The notes: a model not told the origin generated them from the letters alone. DNA of 64,000 bases from Caldilineaceae bacterium (GCA_022823185.1 JAJDXQ010000005.1:50822-114821), one strand, 5' to 3'. Positions 9,104 to 19,040 are shown, numbered from the stretch's first letter. A program made the numbers and translations.

Positions 9104-9712
9104 ATGGCAGAAAAACTTCGCATCTTCGTCAGCGCAACCAAAGACCTCGAGCAGGAACGAGCGCTTGTCGGCCGGCTTCTGGCCGAATTGCCTGTACAGG
9201 TGGGGGCCGAAATAAGACGCACACCCGCCGACGGTGTCGACTACGACACGCTGTTCGAGTTGATCAGCAACGTTGACAGAATCTACTTCCTCCTCGGCAG
9301 GGACATCACCGCCCCCTTCGGAGCCGAATGGCAGCTCGCCATCCGCCTCGAACGGACGATAGTACCCTTCAAGTTGCTCGGAATGCGTACACAGGCCGGA
9401 CGCGAGTTTCTTCGCATCGCCCATGCCCCCTGGAAATCTTTTCACGACAGCCGTCAACTGGGCCAACAAATTGGCCTGGACCTCATCGACACGCTGCTCC
9501 ATCCCGAAAACCGCTACGGCTTGCAATTGACAGAAGTGGAAAGGCTCCAGCAGTCGCGCCAGAGACTTCGACGCGGACTCGAACGCCTGGCCTCCGCCCC
9601 GCAATTGGACGAAAGCGGCGTCGGCGTCCCTGGCGGCGCTGAAGGGGGCGGCATTATCATCGATCCTGCAGAGGCGCAGACCCTTATCGCCGACGAACTC
9701 GACGAACGTTGA
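9104..9712 (+). CDS. DUF4062-like protein
   Basis: A 202-residue protein. The start LRIFVSATKDLEQERALV resembles the opening strand and helix of DUF4062, a TIR-like Rossmann fold usually found at the front of larger signalling or defence ATPases. A second region, YFLLGRDITAPFGAEWQLA, fits the same fold. From about residue 125 the protein becomes helical and Arg/Gln-rich, and the last 40 residues are Gly-rich and acidic. There is no ATPase or NACHT domain, so it is a stand-alone form. The frame is open back to 8855, inside gmd, but the family motif begins at this ATG. Function is unknown; the family assignment is from memory of its motif. Confidence 0.6.
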   Translation: MAEKLRIFVSATKDLEQERALVGRLLAELPVQVGAEIRRTPADGVDYDTLFELISNVDRIYFLLGRDITAPFGAEWQLAIRLERTIVPFKLLGMRTQAGREFLRIAHAPWKSFHDSRQLGQQIGLDLIDTLLHPENRYGLQLTEVERLQQSRQRLRRGLERLASAPQLDESGVGVPGGAEGGGIIIDPAEAQTLIADELDER

Positions 9713-9808
9713 ATAAGCCGCGTTCAGTCAAATCCTCTTCCCAGTATTTGTCCACTCGCAGTTCATACTTGTCGGGATCCTCTCCTCTTCCACTTCTTTG
9801 GCCCAGAG

Positions 9809-10402
9809 ATGCCTTCACAGACGCCCGCTGTTGACCAAATCGACCGAACCGAAATTCAGGCCCTGTCAGAAAAATACGGCCAGCCAATTTGCCGCCGTTA
9901 CGAAATCGAAACTGACCCGTACATGCGTACCTACCGGGGACGGCAGGATCAGAACTGGCGGGGCGAGGTTGTCTTTGCCATCCGCCAGATGAACGGCGAA
10001 ATCCTCCTTCATACCAAACACCGCTACGAAACGCCGATCTTTCGCTTGCCCTCAGGCCGCATCGAACAAGGTGAAACTGTCGAACGAGCGCTCTTGAGAG
10101 AAATTGCCGAAGAAACAGGCCAGATAGTCCAGGTGAAACGTTTCCTGGGTGTTTTGGACTGCCACTTTGTGAATGAGGACTCAGTCGTTCCCTTTGTCAG
10201 TTATATCTTCTACGTGGAAAGCATGACGCCGAAACTCTGCCCGACTGACACAGAGGAAGTCTCCGGATTCAAGACCGTGCCTGCCCAAGATTTGGACGCT
10301 GTCGCCCAAACTCTTCGCAATCTCCGCGAAAAACGCCGCTGCTGGGGCTACTGGCGCTCCTTGGCCCACGATCTCGTGCATAGTTCTCTGCAGGGCGCTT
10401 GA
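9809..10402 (+). CDS. Nudix hydrolase
   Basis: A 197-residue pyrophosphohydrolase. The Nudix box is complete: Gly83, Glu89, Arg97-Glu98 and Glu101-Glu102 followed by Gly104 (within GRIEQGETVERALL and REIAEETG), giving the metal-binding helix. The N-terminal 50 residues form an extension before the catalytic fold. The strand VVFAIRQMNGEILLHTKHR before the box is typical of mutT-like or NUDT-type proteins that clean up nucleotides. The substrate cannot be assigned. It is co-oriented with the preceding DUF4062-like gene and lies 96 bases downstream. Confidence 0.88.
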   Translation: MPSQTPAVDQIDRTEIQALSEKYGQPICRRYEIETDPYMRTYRGRQDQNWRGEVVFAIRQMNGEILLHTKHRYETPIFRLPSGRIEQGETVERALLREIAEETGQIVQVKRFLGVLDCHFVNEDSVVPFVSYIFYVESMTPKLCPTDTEEVSGFKTVPAQDLDAVAQTLRNLREKRRCWGYWRSLAHDLVHSSLQGA

Positions 10403-10436
10403 AAACCAGCAGAATCTGCCCGCCAGTCCGGTCTTA

Positions 10437-10445
10437 TGCTAGAAT
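10437..10445 (+). promoter_or_regulatory. Extended -10 promoter of pheT
   Basis: TGCTAGAAT, an extended -10 (TGn plus TAGAAT), lies about 73 bases before the pheT start. The same nonamer is found before terC at 43254-43262, which supports it as a promoter. Confidence 0.6.
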
Positions 10446-10517
10446 CAGCCGCGGGCCAGTTTTCAACCAAGGCTTCCTTCATAAGACGGCAGCCCCCACA
10501 CGAGTAGAGTGATGACA

Positions 10518-13223
10518 ATGCTTGTTCCTATCTCTTGGCTTCGTGAATATGTGGATATTGTTCTGCCTACGGCCAAACTGGCGGAGCGCCTCACGCTCGC
10601 CGGTTTGGAAGAAGCCAGCCTCATCAATACAGGCGAGGCATGGGAGGAGGACAAGATCGTAGTTGGTCAGGTTGCGGCAGTTCTTCCGCACCCTGATGCT
10701 AACCGTCTGGTTCTGGTTGATGTCGTCCACGAGGCGCCGCAGAAGTCGTCCCCCCAGCGAGTTGTCACGGGTGCGCCGAATCTCTTCCAGTTCAAGGGCC
10801 AGTCCCTTGCTGCCGGCGATCTTCCCACCCTCAAAGTCGCTTTCGCCCGTGAAGGCGCGCTTCTGATCGACGCCTATAGCGACCAGAGGCCCCGCCCGCG
10901 TAAGAGACTCAAAAAGGCGAAGATCCGGGGCATCGAATCTCGCGGAATGGTCTGCTCCGAATTGGAATTGGGCCTCAGCGAGGAGCACGAAGGTATCCTC
11001 CTGCTGGACGAAGACGCGCCTGTCGCGAAGTCTCTTAGCCATTTCCTCGGCGAAGAGATCCTCGAAATTGATCTGACACCGGACATGGCCCGCTGCCTGT
11101 CAATGTGGGGCATTGCCCGGGAGGTTCATGCCCTGACCGGCGGGGCCATCCATCTGCCGGAATCCGTTGACTCCTCTTCCGGCGAAGATCACGCCGCCGA
11201 CTTCGTCGCCGCCCGCATCGACGACGCCGGTCTCTGCCATCGCTTTACCGGGACCGTCATCCGCAATATCGAAGTTGGCGCCTCGCCGAAGTGGTTGCAG
11301 GACCGCCTGACCGCCGCCGGCATGCGCCCGATAAACAATATCGTTGATATCACGAACTACGTTATGCTCGAAACAGGCCAGCCCCTGCACGCCTTCGACT
11401 ACGACCTGCTCCTCGAAAGAGCCGTCCGCATTGGAGAATCGAAACCTGAGATCGTCGTGCGTACAGCCGCAGCAGGGGAAACGCTCCAGACTCTCGACGG
11501 CCAGGAACGAAAACTGGATCCTTCAATTCTGGTCATCGCCGACAAGGCAGGCCCCATCGCCATCGCCGGGGTAATGGGCGGCGCCGAGACCGAGGTGCAT
11601 GAAAACTCGCGCAACATCCTCCTCGAAGCAGCCACTTTTGACGGAATCAACAACCGCCGCACTGCCCAACTGCTGCGCTTGCACAGCGAGGCCAGCCACC
11701 GCTTCACCCGCGGCGTCCCCGCCACCCTGAACGACGTGGCCGCCCGCCGCGCCGCCGACCTGATGCGCCAGTGCGCCGGCGGCCGAACCGTTCCCGGCAT
11801 CGTTGACACCTACCCCGTCCCCCAGCCCGAAGTCACTGTCTACACCTCCCGCAGCGACGTCAAGCGACTCCTGGGCATGAATCTTTCCCTGGCGGAAATC
11901 GGCGACGCCCTCCGGAGGCTGGGGTTCGGCGTTAAGGAGCTGCCCGACCTTCCGCCCGGTACACCCCAGCAGGCAAGTCTGGGACTGGCGCGAACCGAAG
12001 GAGAACGCGTCATCGCCGCGACCGTGCCCTGGCACAGGCTCGACGTATCCTATCCCGCAGACTTGACCGAGGAAGTAGCCCGCGTGGTCGGCTACGATCA
12101 GATTTCAGAAACGCTGCTCGACACCGTCCTGCCGCCGCAACGCCGCAATGCGCTTCTCGAAACCGAAGAGAACATTCGCGATATTCTGATTGGCTGCGGG
12201 CTCCAGGATACAGTCAATCACACACTTACAACGCCCGAAAACCATCGCAAACTGCGGACCCCCGGCCGCCGCGAATCCGCCGGCGCACAACAGGGTAACG
12301 AGAGCGAGGACAAAGCGCCCGACAGCTTCGTCGCCTTGACCAACCCCCTCTCCCCGGAACGCCGCGTACTGCGCCGCAACCTCATCGTGAGCGCGCTCGA
12401 AAACCTTGCCTTCAATGCCCGCTTTGCCGACCGACTGGCCGTTTTCGAAATCGGTCGCGCCTACAGGCCCCGCTTGACGCCGGCCGGGCCCTCGAACGGC
12501 CATAGCCAGGATGCTCTTCTTCCGGACGAGGAGCGGAAGCTCTGCATCGCTCTGAGAGGTCCCCGCAGCCAAAGCCTAGCCAATCCGTCATCAGGTGAAT
12601 CCGTCGCCGAAACGGATCTATTCGACTTTTTCGACCTGAAAGGTGTCCTCGAAACGCTCTTGGATAGACTGGGATTTCCCCCCGAAAGCTATCTGTTCAG
12701 CGCGCACCCCGAGAGCGGGGCCGGTGACGACACAAGCGAAGCCAGTTTCGGGCCCCGCTGCGCTCTTGTATCGCTGCAGGGCGGGCATTGGGGAATCGTC
12801 GGCGAACTTCATCCGCAAGTGCGAAACGCCTTTGGACTGGGCAACGATCGCGTGGTCCTTGCGGAGCTCAACATTGCGCCTCTCGTGCGCCCGAGTTGGC
12901 GAATCTCTCCAATGGCGCCCATCAGCGTCTATCCGCCCGTCGTCGAGGATCTGGCCTTTGTCGTCAGCGAGGAGGTGACACAACGCCGCCTGCGCGATGC
13001 GATCATGGCGGGCGGCGGCAGCGGCCAGGATTCTCTGTTATCGTCTGTCGAGCTGTTCGACATCTACCGCGGCGAGTCCTTGCCTGTTGGCTACAAGTCT
13101 CTTGCCTACCGTGTCACCTACCAAAGCCTTGACCACAATCTGAAGGATAAGGAAGTCAACCGCTTTCGGCAACGGATCATCCGGTCTGTCGAGAGGGCTA
13201 CGGGCGGCAAACTGCGCTCTTGA
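10518..13223 (+). CDS. pheT: Phenylalanyl-tRNA synthetase beta subunit
   Basis: The large subunit of the alpha2-beta2 enzyme that charges tRNA-Phe. The 901 residues follow the family order: N-terminal segment [14 protein letters not shown], an EMAP-type tRNA-binding domain (about 35-150), B3/B4 editing region (about 200-400, with the [16 protein letters not shown] stretch), B5, the catalytic-like core with [19 protein letters not shown], and the C-terminal anticodon-binding FDX-ACB domain ([13 protein letters not shown] to the end). GTG at 10509 and ATG at 10512 are also in frame, but family proteins begin at MLVP, so 10518 is preferred. The pheS partner is not adjacent and not in the window. 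Confidence 0.95.
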   Translation: MLVPISWLREYVDIVLPTAKLAERLTLAGLEEASLINTGEAWEEDKIVVGQVAAVLPHPDANRLVLVDVVHEAPQKSSPQRVVTGAPNLFQFKGQSLAAGDLPTLKVAFAREGALLIDAYSDQRPRPRKRLKKAKIRGIESRGMVCSELELGLSEEHEGILLLDEDAPVAKSLSHFLGEEILEIDLTPDMARCLSMWGIAREVHALTGGAIHLPESVDSSSGEDHAADFVAARIDDAGLCHRFTGTVIRNIEVGASPKWLQDRLTAAGMRPINNIVDITNYVMLETGQPLHAFDYDLLLERAVRIGESKPEIVVRTAAAGETLQTLDGQERKLDPSILVIADKAGPIAIAGVMGGAETEVHENSRNILLEAATFDGINNRRTAQLLRLHSEASHRFTRGVPATLNDVAARRAADLMRQCAGGRTVPGIVDTYPVPQPEVTVYTSRSDVKRLLGMNLSLAEIGDALRRLGFGVKELPDLPPGTPQQASLGLARTEGERVIAATVPWHRLDVSYPADLTEEVARVVGYDQISETLLDTVLPPQRRNALLETEENIRDILIGCGLQDTVNHTLTTPENHRKLRTPGRRESAGAQQGNESEDKAPDSFVALTNPLSPERRVLRRNLIVSALENLAFNARFADRLAVFEIGRAYRPRLTPAGPSNGHSQDALLPDEERKLCIALRGPRSQSLANPSSGESVAETDLFDFFDLKGVLETLLDRLGFPPESYLFSAHPESGAGDDTSEASFGPRCALVSLQGGHWGIVGELHPQVRNAFGLGNDRVVLAELNIAPLVRPSWRISPMAPISVYPPVVEDLAFVVSEEVTQRRLRDAIMAGGGSGQDSLLSSVELFDIYRGESLPVGYKSLAYRVTYQSLDHNLKDKEVNRFRQRIIRSVERATGGKLRS

Positions 13224-13226
13224 ACA

Positions 13227-13256
13227 TAAAAAAGCCTCGGGGAATTGCCTCGAGGC
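13227..13256 (-). terminator. Rho-independent terminator for rnz
   Basis: On the minus strand GCCTCG ... CGAGGC forms a 6-bp stem with an 11-base loop followed directly by six T. It lies about 85 bases beyond the rnz stop and just after the convergent pheT stop, so it may serve both genes; for the plus strand a weaker T-rich stretch follows about 15 bases further on. Confidence 0.7.
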
Positions 13257-13340
13257 GTGTCCTGACAGTCTTTTTCTTCGCTATAATACTTCTGGCGCCA
13301 GCCGCCAAGGCCCAAATCCAGGGCGGAACGCCTGCGAAGG

Positions 13341-14300
13341 TTAGCGCGCCGTGTACCTGGGGCCAGCCTGTAACTCGACCGGCTTTCCCCGTCGAATGCG
13401 ATAGGTGTCAAGGTCACCGGCCACCGCGACCTCAGGGAAGACTGCTCGGGCCTCTTCCAGAATCTCTCTGGCATGGTACCGGCGGCTGACATGGTGAAGA
13501 ACGAGATGCTTTACGCCCGCCTTCATTGCCAACCGGGCCGCAGCCTGGGCTGTGATGTGCCCATGGCGTTTCGCCAGGTCCCGCTCCCTCTCCAAATACG
13601 TCGCCTCGATGGCCAGCAGATCCGAGCCGGCAACGATCTTATGCAAGGGGCCGGTCCGACTCACGTCACCGACAAAACAGAATTTCGCGCCCTTCTCCGG
13701 TTCGCCCAGCACCTCCTCAGGCTGAACTGTTCGTCCGTCTGCCAGTATAACAGGCCGGCCCTCAACCAGCTCCCTTCGCTCCGGCCCGGCAGGAATGCCT
13801 AGCTTCTCAGCCTTCGCATTGTCAAACGGAGACCGTTCCTCTTCCTCGAACTTGAAACCAAAGCAGCCGGCCCCCCGGTGCGGCGCCGAAAACGCAGACA
13901 GCGTGAATCCCTTCCCCTGAAACAGGGCGCCTGCCTCGATGCCGTTCAGACACACGCCGGCTTGCGGCACCTTGCCTACGCCGAACACGACCTCCATCAG
14001 GCGGTGGACGCGTTCAAGCGCTGGGCCTCCGCCATAGATGTCCAAGGTCTCCAGAGCCTCCCAGTGGCCAAGCGTGCTCGCAAGGCCCCCGAGTCCGAGA
14101 ATATGGTCGAGATGCCCATGCGTCAGCAGTATCTTATCCAGGCGACGAAATCCAAGGCCGCTGCGCAGTATCTGCCGCTGCGTGCCCTCGCCGCAGTCTA
14201 TCAGGAAACGGTGTTCTTGTACCATGACCAGGGCGGCGGACAGACCCCGATGCACCGATGGCGCGGAAGCGGAAGTGCCAAGGAATACCAGCTCAAACAA
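13341..14300 (-). CDS. rnz: Ribonuclease Z (tRNA 3' processing endonuclease)
   Basis: A metallo-beta-lactamase-fold endonuclease that removes the 3' trailer of tRNA precursors. It suits this genome because the one tRNA in view lacks an encoded CCA. The 319 residues begin [14 protein letters not shown], then [12 protein letters not shown] and the zinc motif HGHLDH (residues 61-66), with further ligands expected in FVGDVSRTG and the late [11 protein letters not shown] and LHHVSRRY stretches. The start codon is TTG; the N-terminus matches the family exactly, so no upstream start is needed. Convergent with pheT. Confidence 0.93.
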   Translation of the reverse strand: MFELVFLGTSASAPSVHRGLSAALVMVQEHRFLIDCGEGTQRQILRSGLGFRRLDKILLTHGHLDHILGLGGLASTLGHWEALETLDIYGGGPALERVHRLMEVVFGVGKVPQAGVCLNGIEAGALFQGKGFTLSAFSAPHRGAGCFGFKFEEEERSPFDNAKAEKLGIPAGPERRELVEGRPVILADGRTVQPEEVLGEPEKGAKFCFVGDVSRTGPLHKIVAGSDLLAIEATYLERERDLAKRHGHITAQAAARLAMKAGVKHLVLHHVSRRYHAREILEEARAVFPEVAVAGDLDTYRIRRGKPVELQAGPRYTAR

Positions 14301-14365
14301 AATAAACGCTCACTCAGAAATCAATAAAGGCTTAAAGTCGAACCACAAGAGCCCAACAGCAGAAT

Positions 14366-14875
14366 CTACTGTGTGTCTCCGTCCCCGATTGCCTGCAAGG
14401 AGAAACGATGCCTTTCACAATCGTAAATGCCCCAGCTCGGCGAGCCGAAACGCCCCATCACTTCCCCCGGATTGACCAACAGGCAGTTGCCGATGCGCTC
14501 CTGGCGCTCCTGATGGTCATGACCATAGCAGACCAGGTCAAACGCGCCGCTCTCCGCAATGCGCCTGGCCGGCTCCGGATAGTGAATCAAGGCGATCTGA
14601 CTGCCGCCAATTGACAGTTCTGCATAGGGGCCGTGCAATGTCACGTGGGGATAGCCGCCCGCGGAATGTTGCAGGAGCCTCCAGTCCCCGTCGTTATTGC
14701 CATCCACGACGTGGATCGGCCCGCCAAATGCCAGGGCCATCTGCGTGAGGACAAATGGCGCTACCAGGTCGCCGCAGTGCAACATGCACTCGCAGCCAGC
14801 GACTCTCACCGCTGCTAATGCCTTCTCTAAATTCCAGATATTGTCGTGGCTGTCTGACAGGATAGCAATCTTCAT
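14366..14875 (-). CDS. Metallophosphoesterase, YfcE/MJ0936 family
   Basis: A 169-residue calcineurin-like phosphodiesterase. The metal-binding sequence reads SDSHDN (residues 7-12), then MLHCGD, VDGNNDGDW, ALIHYP and CYGHDHQ, ending with NPGEVMGRFGSP. This is the compact bacterial family acting on phosphodiesters such as bis-pNPP in vitro; natural substrates are usually unknown. The start at 14875 has AGGGAGG eight bases upstream; the frame continues open to 14968 without support. It lies 65 bases upstream of rnz in the same direction and may share its transcript. Confidence 0.88.
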   Translation of the reverse strand: MKIAILSDSHDNIWNLEKALAAVRVAGCECMLHCGDLVAPFVLTQMALAFGGPIHVVDGNNDGDWRLLQHSAGGYPHVTLHGPYAELSIGGSQIALIHYPEPARRIAESGAFDLVCYGHDHQERQERIGNCLLVNPGEVMGRFGSPSWGIYDCERHRFSLQAIGDGDTQ

Positions 14876-14927
14876 CGGAAACCTCCCTGTTTGAGCCCAA
14901 GTCCGTCTGCATTGACGCAACCACTGT

Positions 14928-14933
14928 AGTATA
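14928..14933 (-). promoter_or_regulatory. Possible -10 box before the phosphoesterase gene
   Basis: TATACT on the minus strand, 53 bases before the ATG at 14875. No -35 match and no TG extension are seen, so this is weak. Confidence 0.3.
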
Positions 14934-15096
14934 TCCGACTCGTGCTGCTTGCATCTAATCGGGGCCAACCCCCGCGCGTTCGCGCATTTCGACCATCTGT
15001 CCCATCTTGGGAATGCCGCGGCCCGCGCAGTTCTCGGTCTCTTGAGGGTTTGGTTCGCCCTGAAATATGAACCCAGTCGGCTACGATTCGACCTTG

Positions 15097-15105
15097 TGAT
15101 ATAAT
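15097..15105 (+). promoter_or_regulatory. Extended -10 promoter with a long leader
   Basis: TGATATAAT is a perfect extended -10. The next gene start in this direction is at 15454, so the leader would be about 340 bases. Confidence 0.6.
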
Positions 15106-15453
15106 TCCAGCATTAAAAATGCCAGGGAGATGCAACCGTTTACCTGTGGAGAAGGCTGTGCGTCGCCCTCTCCAGGAGTCGATTTTGGCCCTCTCCGGCG
15201 CGCCAGAGCGATTTGGGTAGGCATGCGCTGATTTCATGGCCCCCGCCAAATCCCGGACAATAAACCCATCGGGAGACTGAAATCACTGTATCTGGCCCAA
15301 CCCGCCCCAATGCCCTGCCTGAACGAATAGACTGGTCTCCGCAGCCCCCTGAGGCCCTCAGTGGAAAAGTAAGACGAATGACGTTCTTCGCGGACCTCCT
15401 TAACTCGAGTCCCTCGTGTTGGCCTCGCATCATTTCGCCCCTGAGAAGACCAA
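15106..15453 (+). other. Long untranslated leader or small RNA region
   Basis: A 348-base stretch with no convincing gene, between an extended -10 promoter and the LysM gene. It contains pairable segments, for example GATTTGG (about 15209) with CCAAATC 31 bases later, and GGAGA with TCTCC around 15150-15175. I cannot match it to a known riboswitch or to 6S, SRP or RNase P RNA by eye. It may be a structured leader or a separate RNA. Confidence 0.3.
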
Positions 15454-16482
15454 ATGCGCAAGAATATGCCCTGCATTCCTAAGTTCGCCACAAGGTCAGC
15501 GGTTCTCGCTGCCTGTATGCTGGCTGCGTTGGTTCTCCTGACAGGGTGCGGCCAAGTTGTATCACTCGTCCCGACCACGACACCCTTCGCCGGGCCTACC
15601 GCCACCTTCTCCCCTCCCGCCGGCCCAACTCCGGTCCCGACCGTGACACCCGCCCCCTTCACCCCGCCTCCAACGCTAACCCCGACGGTTACCCCGACAC
15701 CGGAAATATATAGCGTCGTACCAGGTGACAATCTCGAACGGATAGCAGCCCAGTTCGGCGTTTCCGTTGCCGCTCTTCAGGACGAAAACAACATCCTCGA
15801 CCCGCGTACGATTCAGCCCGGTCAGCAGCTTCGGATCCCGTCGAGCGAGTCGGCAAACGGCAGTGAACCCTTAACTGTGCCGACGCCCACACCCGCTTCG
15901 TTCAACCACCAGAAGGTTCACTTCAGCTTCACGCCCTTGGGCGGCCTCTGGGTCCTCGGCGAAGTCCACAATACCAGCCCGTATACGCTCGAAAAAGTGC
16001 GCGTCGGCGTCAGACTCCTGGACGAACACGAGGGCGTATTGGCTGAAAAAGAAGGTTCAGTTCTCCTGAACCTGGTCGACCCAGGAGGCATCGCCCCCTT
16101 TGCCATTCTTTTTGAAATGGCGCCCAAAGAATTTGCCAGTTACCTGATCTATCCAGTTAGCGGCGTCCCGGCGTATGAGGGAGGATACTACCGGGATCTG
16201 GCCGTGGAAGATCTGACGTTTGACGGCGAACTCTATTCCGCCTACCACGTGAGCGGATCTGTACGCAACATCGGCACGCAGGAGACCGTCGAAGTCCAGA
16301 TTATTTTGACCGCTTACGATCCCCTTGACCGCGTAATCGCTGCCCGCACTGTTGAAGCCGACCACAATGTGATCAGCGCGCAAGGCGAAACGACCTTTAG
16401 GGCCCTTCTTGTCCCCCTTGGGGGTCCCGTCGAAAGAATCCATGCCGCCGCACAGGGAAGAAGACACCAACCCGGGAACTAG
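15454..16482 (+). CDS. LysM-domain lipoprotein with C-terminal FxLYD-type domains
   Basis: A 342-residue predicted cell-surface lipoprotein. The signal ends in LLTGC (cysteine near residue 32). A Pro/Thr linker of about 50 residues follows, then a LysM domain (YSVVPGDNLERIAAQFGV to about residue 132) that binds peptidoglycan-type glycans, another short Pro/Thr linker, and two beta-rich segments (about 155-245 and 250-335) resembling FxLYD/DUF3426 domains, with WVLGEVHNTSPYTL and HVSGSVRNIGTQETV as the repeated core. It ends one base before the stop of the convergent aldehyde dehydrogenase gene. The specific role is unknown; Met5 is an alternative start. Confidence 0.85.
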   Translation: MRKNMPCIPKFATRSAVLAACMLAALVLLTGCGQVVSLVPTTTPFAGPTATFSPPAGPTPVPTVTPAPFTPPPTLTPTVTPTPEIYSVVPGDNLERIAAQFGVSVAALQDENNILDPRTIQPGQQLRIPSSESANGSEPLTVPTPTPASFNHQKVHFSFTPLGGLWVLGEVHNTSPYTLEKVRVGVRLLDEHEGVLAEKEGSVLLNLVDPGGIAPFAILFEMAPKEFASYLIYPVSGVPAYEGGYYRDLAVEDLTFDGELYSAYHVSGSVRNIGTQETVEVQIILTAYDPLDRVIAARTVEADHNVISAQGETTFRALLVPLGGPVERIHAAAQGRRHQPGN

Positions 16483-18060
16483 CTATCCGCCGCCATCCTG
16501 ATCCACGTCAAACGTCAAGCCCTGGGAAAGCGGCAGATCCCGTCCATAGTTAATCGTGACCGTCTGCCGCCGCGCGTATGCCTTCCAGGCGTCAGAACCG
16601 CTCTCCCGACCGCCTCCCGTCTCTTTTTCCCCACCGAACGCCCCGCCAATCTCCGCGCCGGCCGTGCCCGTATTGACATTGGCCAGCCCGCAGTCGCTTC
16701 CCACAACACTCAGAAAGGCTTCAACCTCGCGCAGATTGTTGCTGAAGATAGCCGACGAAAGGCCCTGGGGCACCCGGTTATGGATGGCAAAGGCCTCGTC
16801 CAGATCCCGATACCCCACCACATATAGAATCGGAGCGAACGTCTCCTCGCAAATAACTTGCGAATCAGCCCGCATCCCTTCCATCAGGGTTGGCTGAACG
16901 TAATTCCCTCCTTCCAGTCCATCCAAAGTCAGCACTGAATTCCCCGCCAGCACGCGCGCCCCTTCGCCAATCGCCCTATCTATGGCCGAACAGTACGATC
17001 CAACCGCGTCCCGCCGAATCAACGGCCCCACCAAAACGCCGGGGTCCAACGGGTCGCCAACCCTCGCCTCCTTATAGACGTCGACCAGCCGCGGCAGAAA
17101 ACTGTCATACAGGCTCTCGTGCAGAATCAGCCGCCTCGTGGTCGTACACCGCTGGCCGGCGGTCGCCAGCGCGCCGAAAGCAACGCCCTTTAACGCAATG
17201 TCCAGGTCTGCGTCCGGCGTTACAATGGCAGCATTGTTGCCGCCCAACTCCAGAACGGTACGGCCCAGTCGCGCGGCAGCCTTGGCAGCCACCTCCTTCC
17301 CTGTCTGCACCGATCCCGTAAACGAAAGCAGCGGCAGCCGCGGGTCTTCGCTCATCCTCCGGCCAATTTCCCCTGCCCCGTCTACCGCCAGAAAGAAAAG
17401 TGGCGGCAGTCCCTCCTCGTCGAGAACCTCATTGACAATGTTGGTCGTTGCGATCGCGGTCAACGCCGCATCCGGGGACGGCTTCCACACCACGACATTG
17501 CCGATCACCGCGGCGATCAGGGCGTTCCAGGACCACGGCGCGCAGGGAAAGTTGAAGGCCGTGATCACGCCCACCGCGCCGAGAGGATGCCACTGTTCAT
17601 ACAGCCTGTGATCGGGCCGCTCACTGGCCATTGTGCTGCCGTAGAGCTGCCGCGACAGGCCAACCGCGAAGTCGCCAATGTCGATCATCTCCTGGACTTC
17701 GCCTTTGCCCTCGACCGGCGTCTTCCCCACCTCAAGCGATATCAGTAGGCCCAGGCTGTCCAGATACGCCCGCAGGCGGTCCCCAATTGCGCGTATCACC
17801 TCGCCGCGCTTTGGCGCCGGGACCTTTGACCACTCCCCAAAGGCCAACCAGGCCCGCTCCATCATGCGATCGTAGTCTTCTTCATCGCCGACTGCGACAT
17901 CTGCCAGCCATTCTCCGTTAATCGGAGAATAGGCGGAAACGTGGCGGCGCCCTTCCCCTGCCAGCCATTGCCCGTCATAGAGTCCCGAAAGCTGCCGGTA
18001 CAGGCCCAGCTCGCCAAAAACCCGTTCCTTGACAGACTTGAAATCGGATCCGCTGCTCAT
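16483..18060 (-). CDS. Aldehyde dehydrogenase, ALDH7A1/AmaB-type
   Basis: NAD-dependent oxidation of an aldehyde. Family members oxidise alpha-aminoadipate semialdehyde (piperideine-6-carboxylate) in lysine breakdown, or protective osmolyte aldehydes. Catalytic Cys305 lies in GQRCTTT and general base Glu271 in LELGGNN; VITAFNFPCAPWSWN and the late GAFGGEKETGGGRESGSDAW are ALDH7 hallmarks. At 525 residues it is near family length. It lies 25 bases downstream of a phytanoyl-CoA dioxygenase-like gene and may be the last member of the minus-strand sugar cluster, so its substrate here could be a sugar-derived or amino-aldehyde compound. Confidence 0.88.
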   Translation of the reverse strand: MSSGSDFKSVKERVFGELGLYRQLSGLYDGQWLAGEGRRHVSAYSPINGEWLADVAVGDEEDYDRMMERAWLAFGEWSKVPAPKRGEVIRAIGDRLRAYLDSLGLLISLEVGKTPVEGKGEVQEMIDIGDFAVGLSRQLYGSTMASERPDHRLYEQWHPLGAVGVITAFNFPCAPWSWNALIAAVIGNVVVWKPSPDAALTAIATTNIVNEVLDEEGLPPLFFLAVDGAGEIGRRMSEDPRLPLLSFTGSVQTGKEVAAKAAARLGRTVLELGGNNAAIVTPDADLDIALKGVAFGALATAGQRCTTTRRLILHESLYDSFLPRLVDVYKEARVGDPLDPGVLVGPLIRRDAVGSYCSAIDRAIGEGARVLAGNSVLTLDGLEGGNYVQPTLMEGMRADSQVICEETFAPILYVVGYRDLDEAFAIHNRVPQGLSSAIFSNNLREVEAFLSVVGSDCGLANVNTGTAGAEIGGAFGGEKETGGGRESGSDAWKAYARRQTVTINYGRDLPLSQGLTFDVDQDGGG

Positions 18061-18085
18061 TTACTGTTACAGTCTCCTCATCTGA

Positions 18086-19024
18086 TCAGAGGTGAATCGG
18101 AATGTCTTCGCTGACTTCCGCCAGGCCTTCGGCCCACGCTCGCAACGGGACATCCTCATCATTCTTCGTCAGCCAGTACTGCGATGACGGATGAATCGCC
18201 GAGTTTTCTCCCAAGGGGTCGCCCCCGCTGGCAAGCGCCCCGAGCAACTGCTTGCGAATCGGGGTGCTGCGGTCCACCAGCGCCTGGTCCTGCGCGACAT
18301 AATCCGTCGGCCGCAGCCAGCGGTAATGATAGCCGATATGCATGATCTTGCGCGTCTTGTTGGACAGATTCGGGCCGACACAGTGCCACACCGCCGTCCG
18401 CCACAGCACAGCCGCGCCGGGTTTCAGCCTCAACTCCAGAGCTTCTTCAGGATCTACCTGCCGCCCCATATCACGGAGCTCCTGCGGCGAGCGAAGATGG
18501 CTACCCGGCACCATCCACAGATTGCCGCTTTGCGGTTCGCTCAGGTCCGACAGCACGTAGAACACCTTGATCTCCATGAAAGGCAGCCTGCCGTCGAGTG
18601 AAGGCGCCATGAAAAGGGAACTGCTCGCCAGATCAGGATGCCAGGACAGATTGCGGTAGCCCACATCCTGGTCCGCGCCGTCCCCCACACCAAGGTGGCC
18701 CGGTTGCAGTCCCTCCGGATAGGGCGGTCGGTAGTCCAGATGCGTTGTGCGAATCTGAATGTTCCAGCCAATTGCATCCACCACCAGCGGCAGCATTCGC
18801 GGATGATCGATCAGATCGAGAAAGGCATCATGGTGTGAGAGCGCATTGCGAACCGCAAAAGGGTCGTCCGGCCCCAATCCCTCCACCCGGCGGACCTTTT
18901 CCGCCACTTCGTCCACCGCTGCCAGCAGCCTTTTCAACTCATTCTGGGTCAGAAAATCCTCGAGAATGACAAAGCCTTTTTCGTCGAAGTCCTCTCGTTG
19001 TTGTTGCGTCATCCTGCTCGACAT
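18086..19024 (-). CDS. Phytanoyl-CoA dioxygenase (PhyH)-like Fe(II)/2-oxoglutarate oxygenase
   Basis: A 312-residue non-haem iron oxygenase that hydroxylates a small molecule using 2-oxoglutarate and oxygen. The iron-binding HxD is in LSWHPDLASS and the distal His in TAVWHCVGPN, followed by the 2-oxoglutarate-binding Arg in NKTRKIMHIGYHYRW; the jelly-roll strand GNLWMVPGSHLRSP is typical. GGGAGGGA precedes the ATG. It sits 16 bases after a Gfo/Idh/MocA gene, as such enzymes often do in sugar gene clusters of this lineage. The true substrate is unknown; the family name does not imply phytanoyl-CoA. Confidence 0.85.
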   Translation of the reverse strand: MSSRMTQQQREDFDEKGFVILEDFLTQNELKRLLAAVDEVAEKVRRVEGLGPDDPFAVRNALSHHDAFLDLIDHPRMLPLVVDAIGWNIQIRTTHLDYRPPYPEGLQPGHLGVGDGADQDVGYRNLSWHPDLASSSLFMAPSLDGRLPFMEIKVFYVLSDLSEPQSGNLWMVPGSHLRSPQELRDMGRQVDPEEALELRLKPGAAVLWRTAVWHCVGPNLSNKTRKIMHIGYHYRWLRPTDYVAQDQALVDRSTPIRKQLLGALASGGDPLGENSAIHPSSQYWLTKNDEDVPLRAWAEGLAEVSEDIPIHL

Positions 19025-19040
19025 CAGATCCCTCCCATCT

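Noticed and set aside
13251..13340. A longer PheT or a small gene after pheT
   Set aside because: The stop at 13223 matches the end of the FDX-ACB domain, and the gap holds a terminator for rnz.
13341..14300. Starting rnz at an ATG
   Set aside because: No in-frame ATG fits; the conserved [11 protein letters not shown] start follows a TTG codon directly.
15150..15260. 6S RNA or SRP RNA in the long leader
   Set aside because: Some stems can be drawn, but I could not match the conserved bubble of 6S RNA or the tetraloop of SRP RNA, so it is listed only as an uncharacterised leader.
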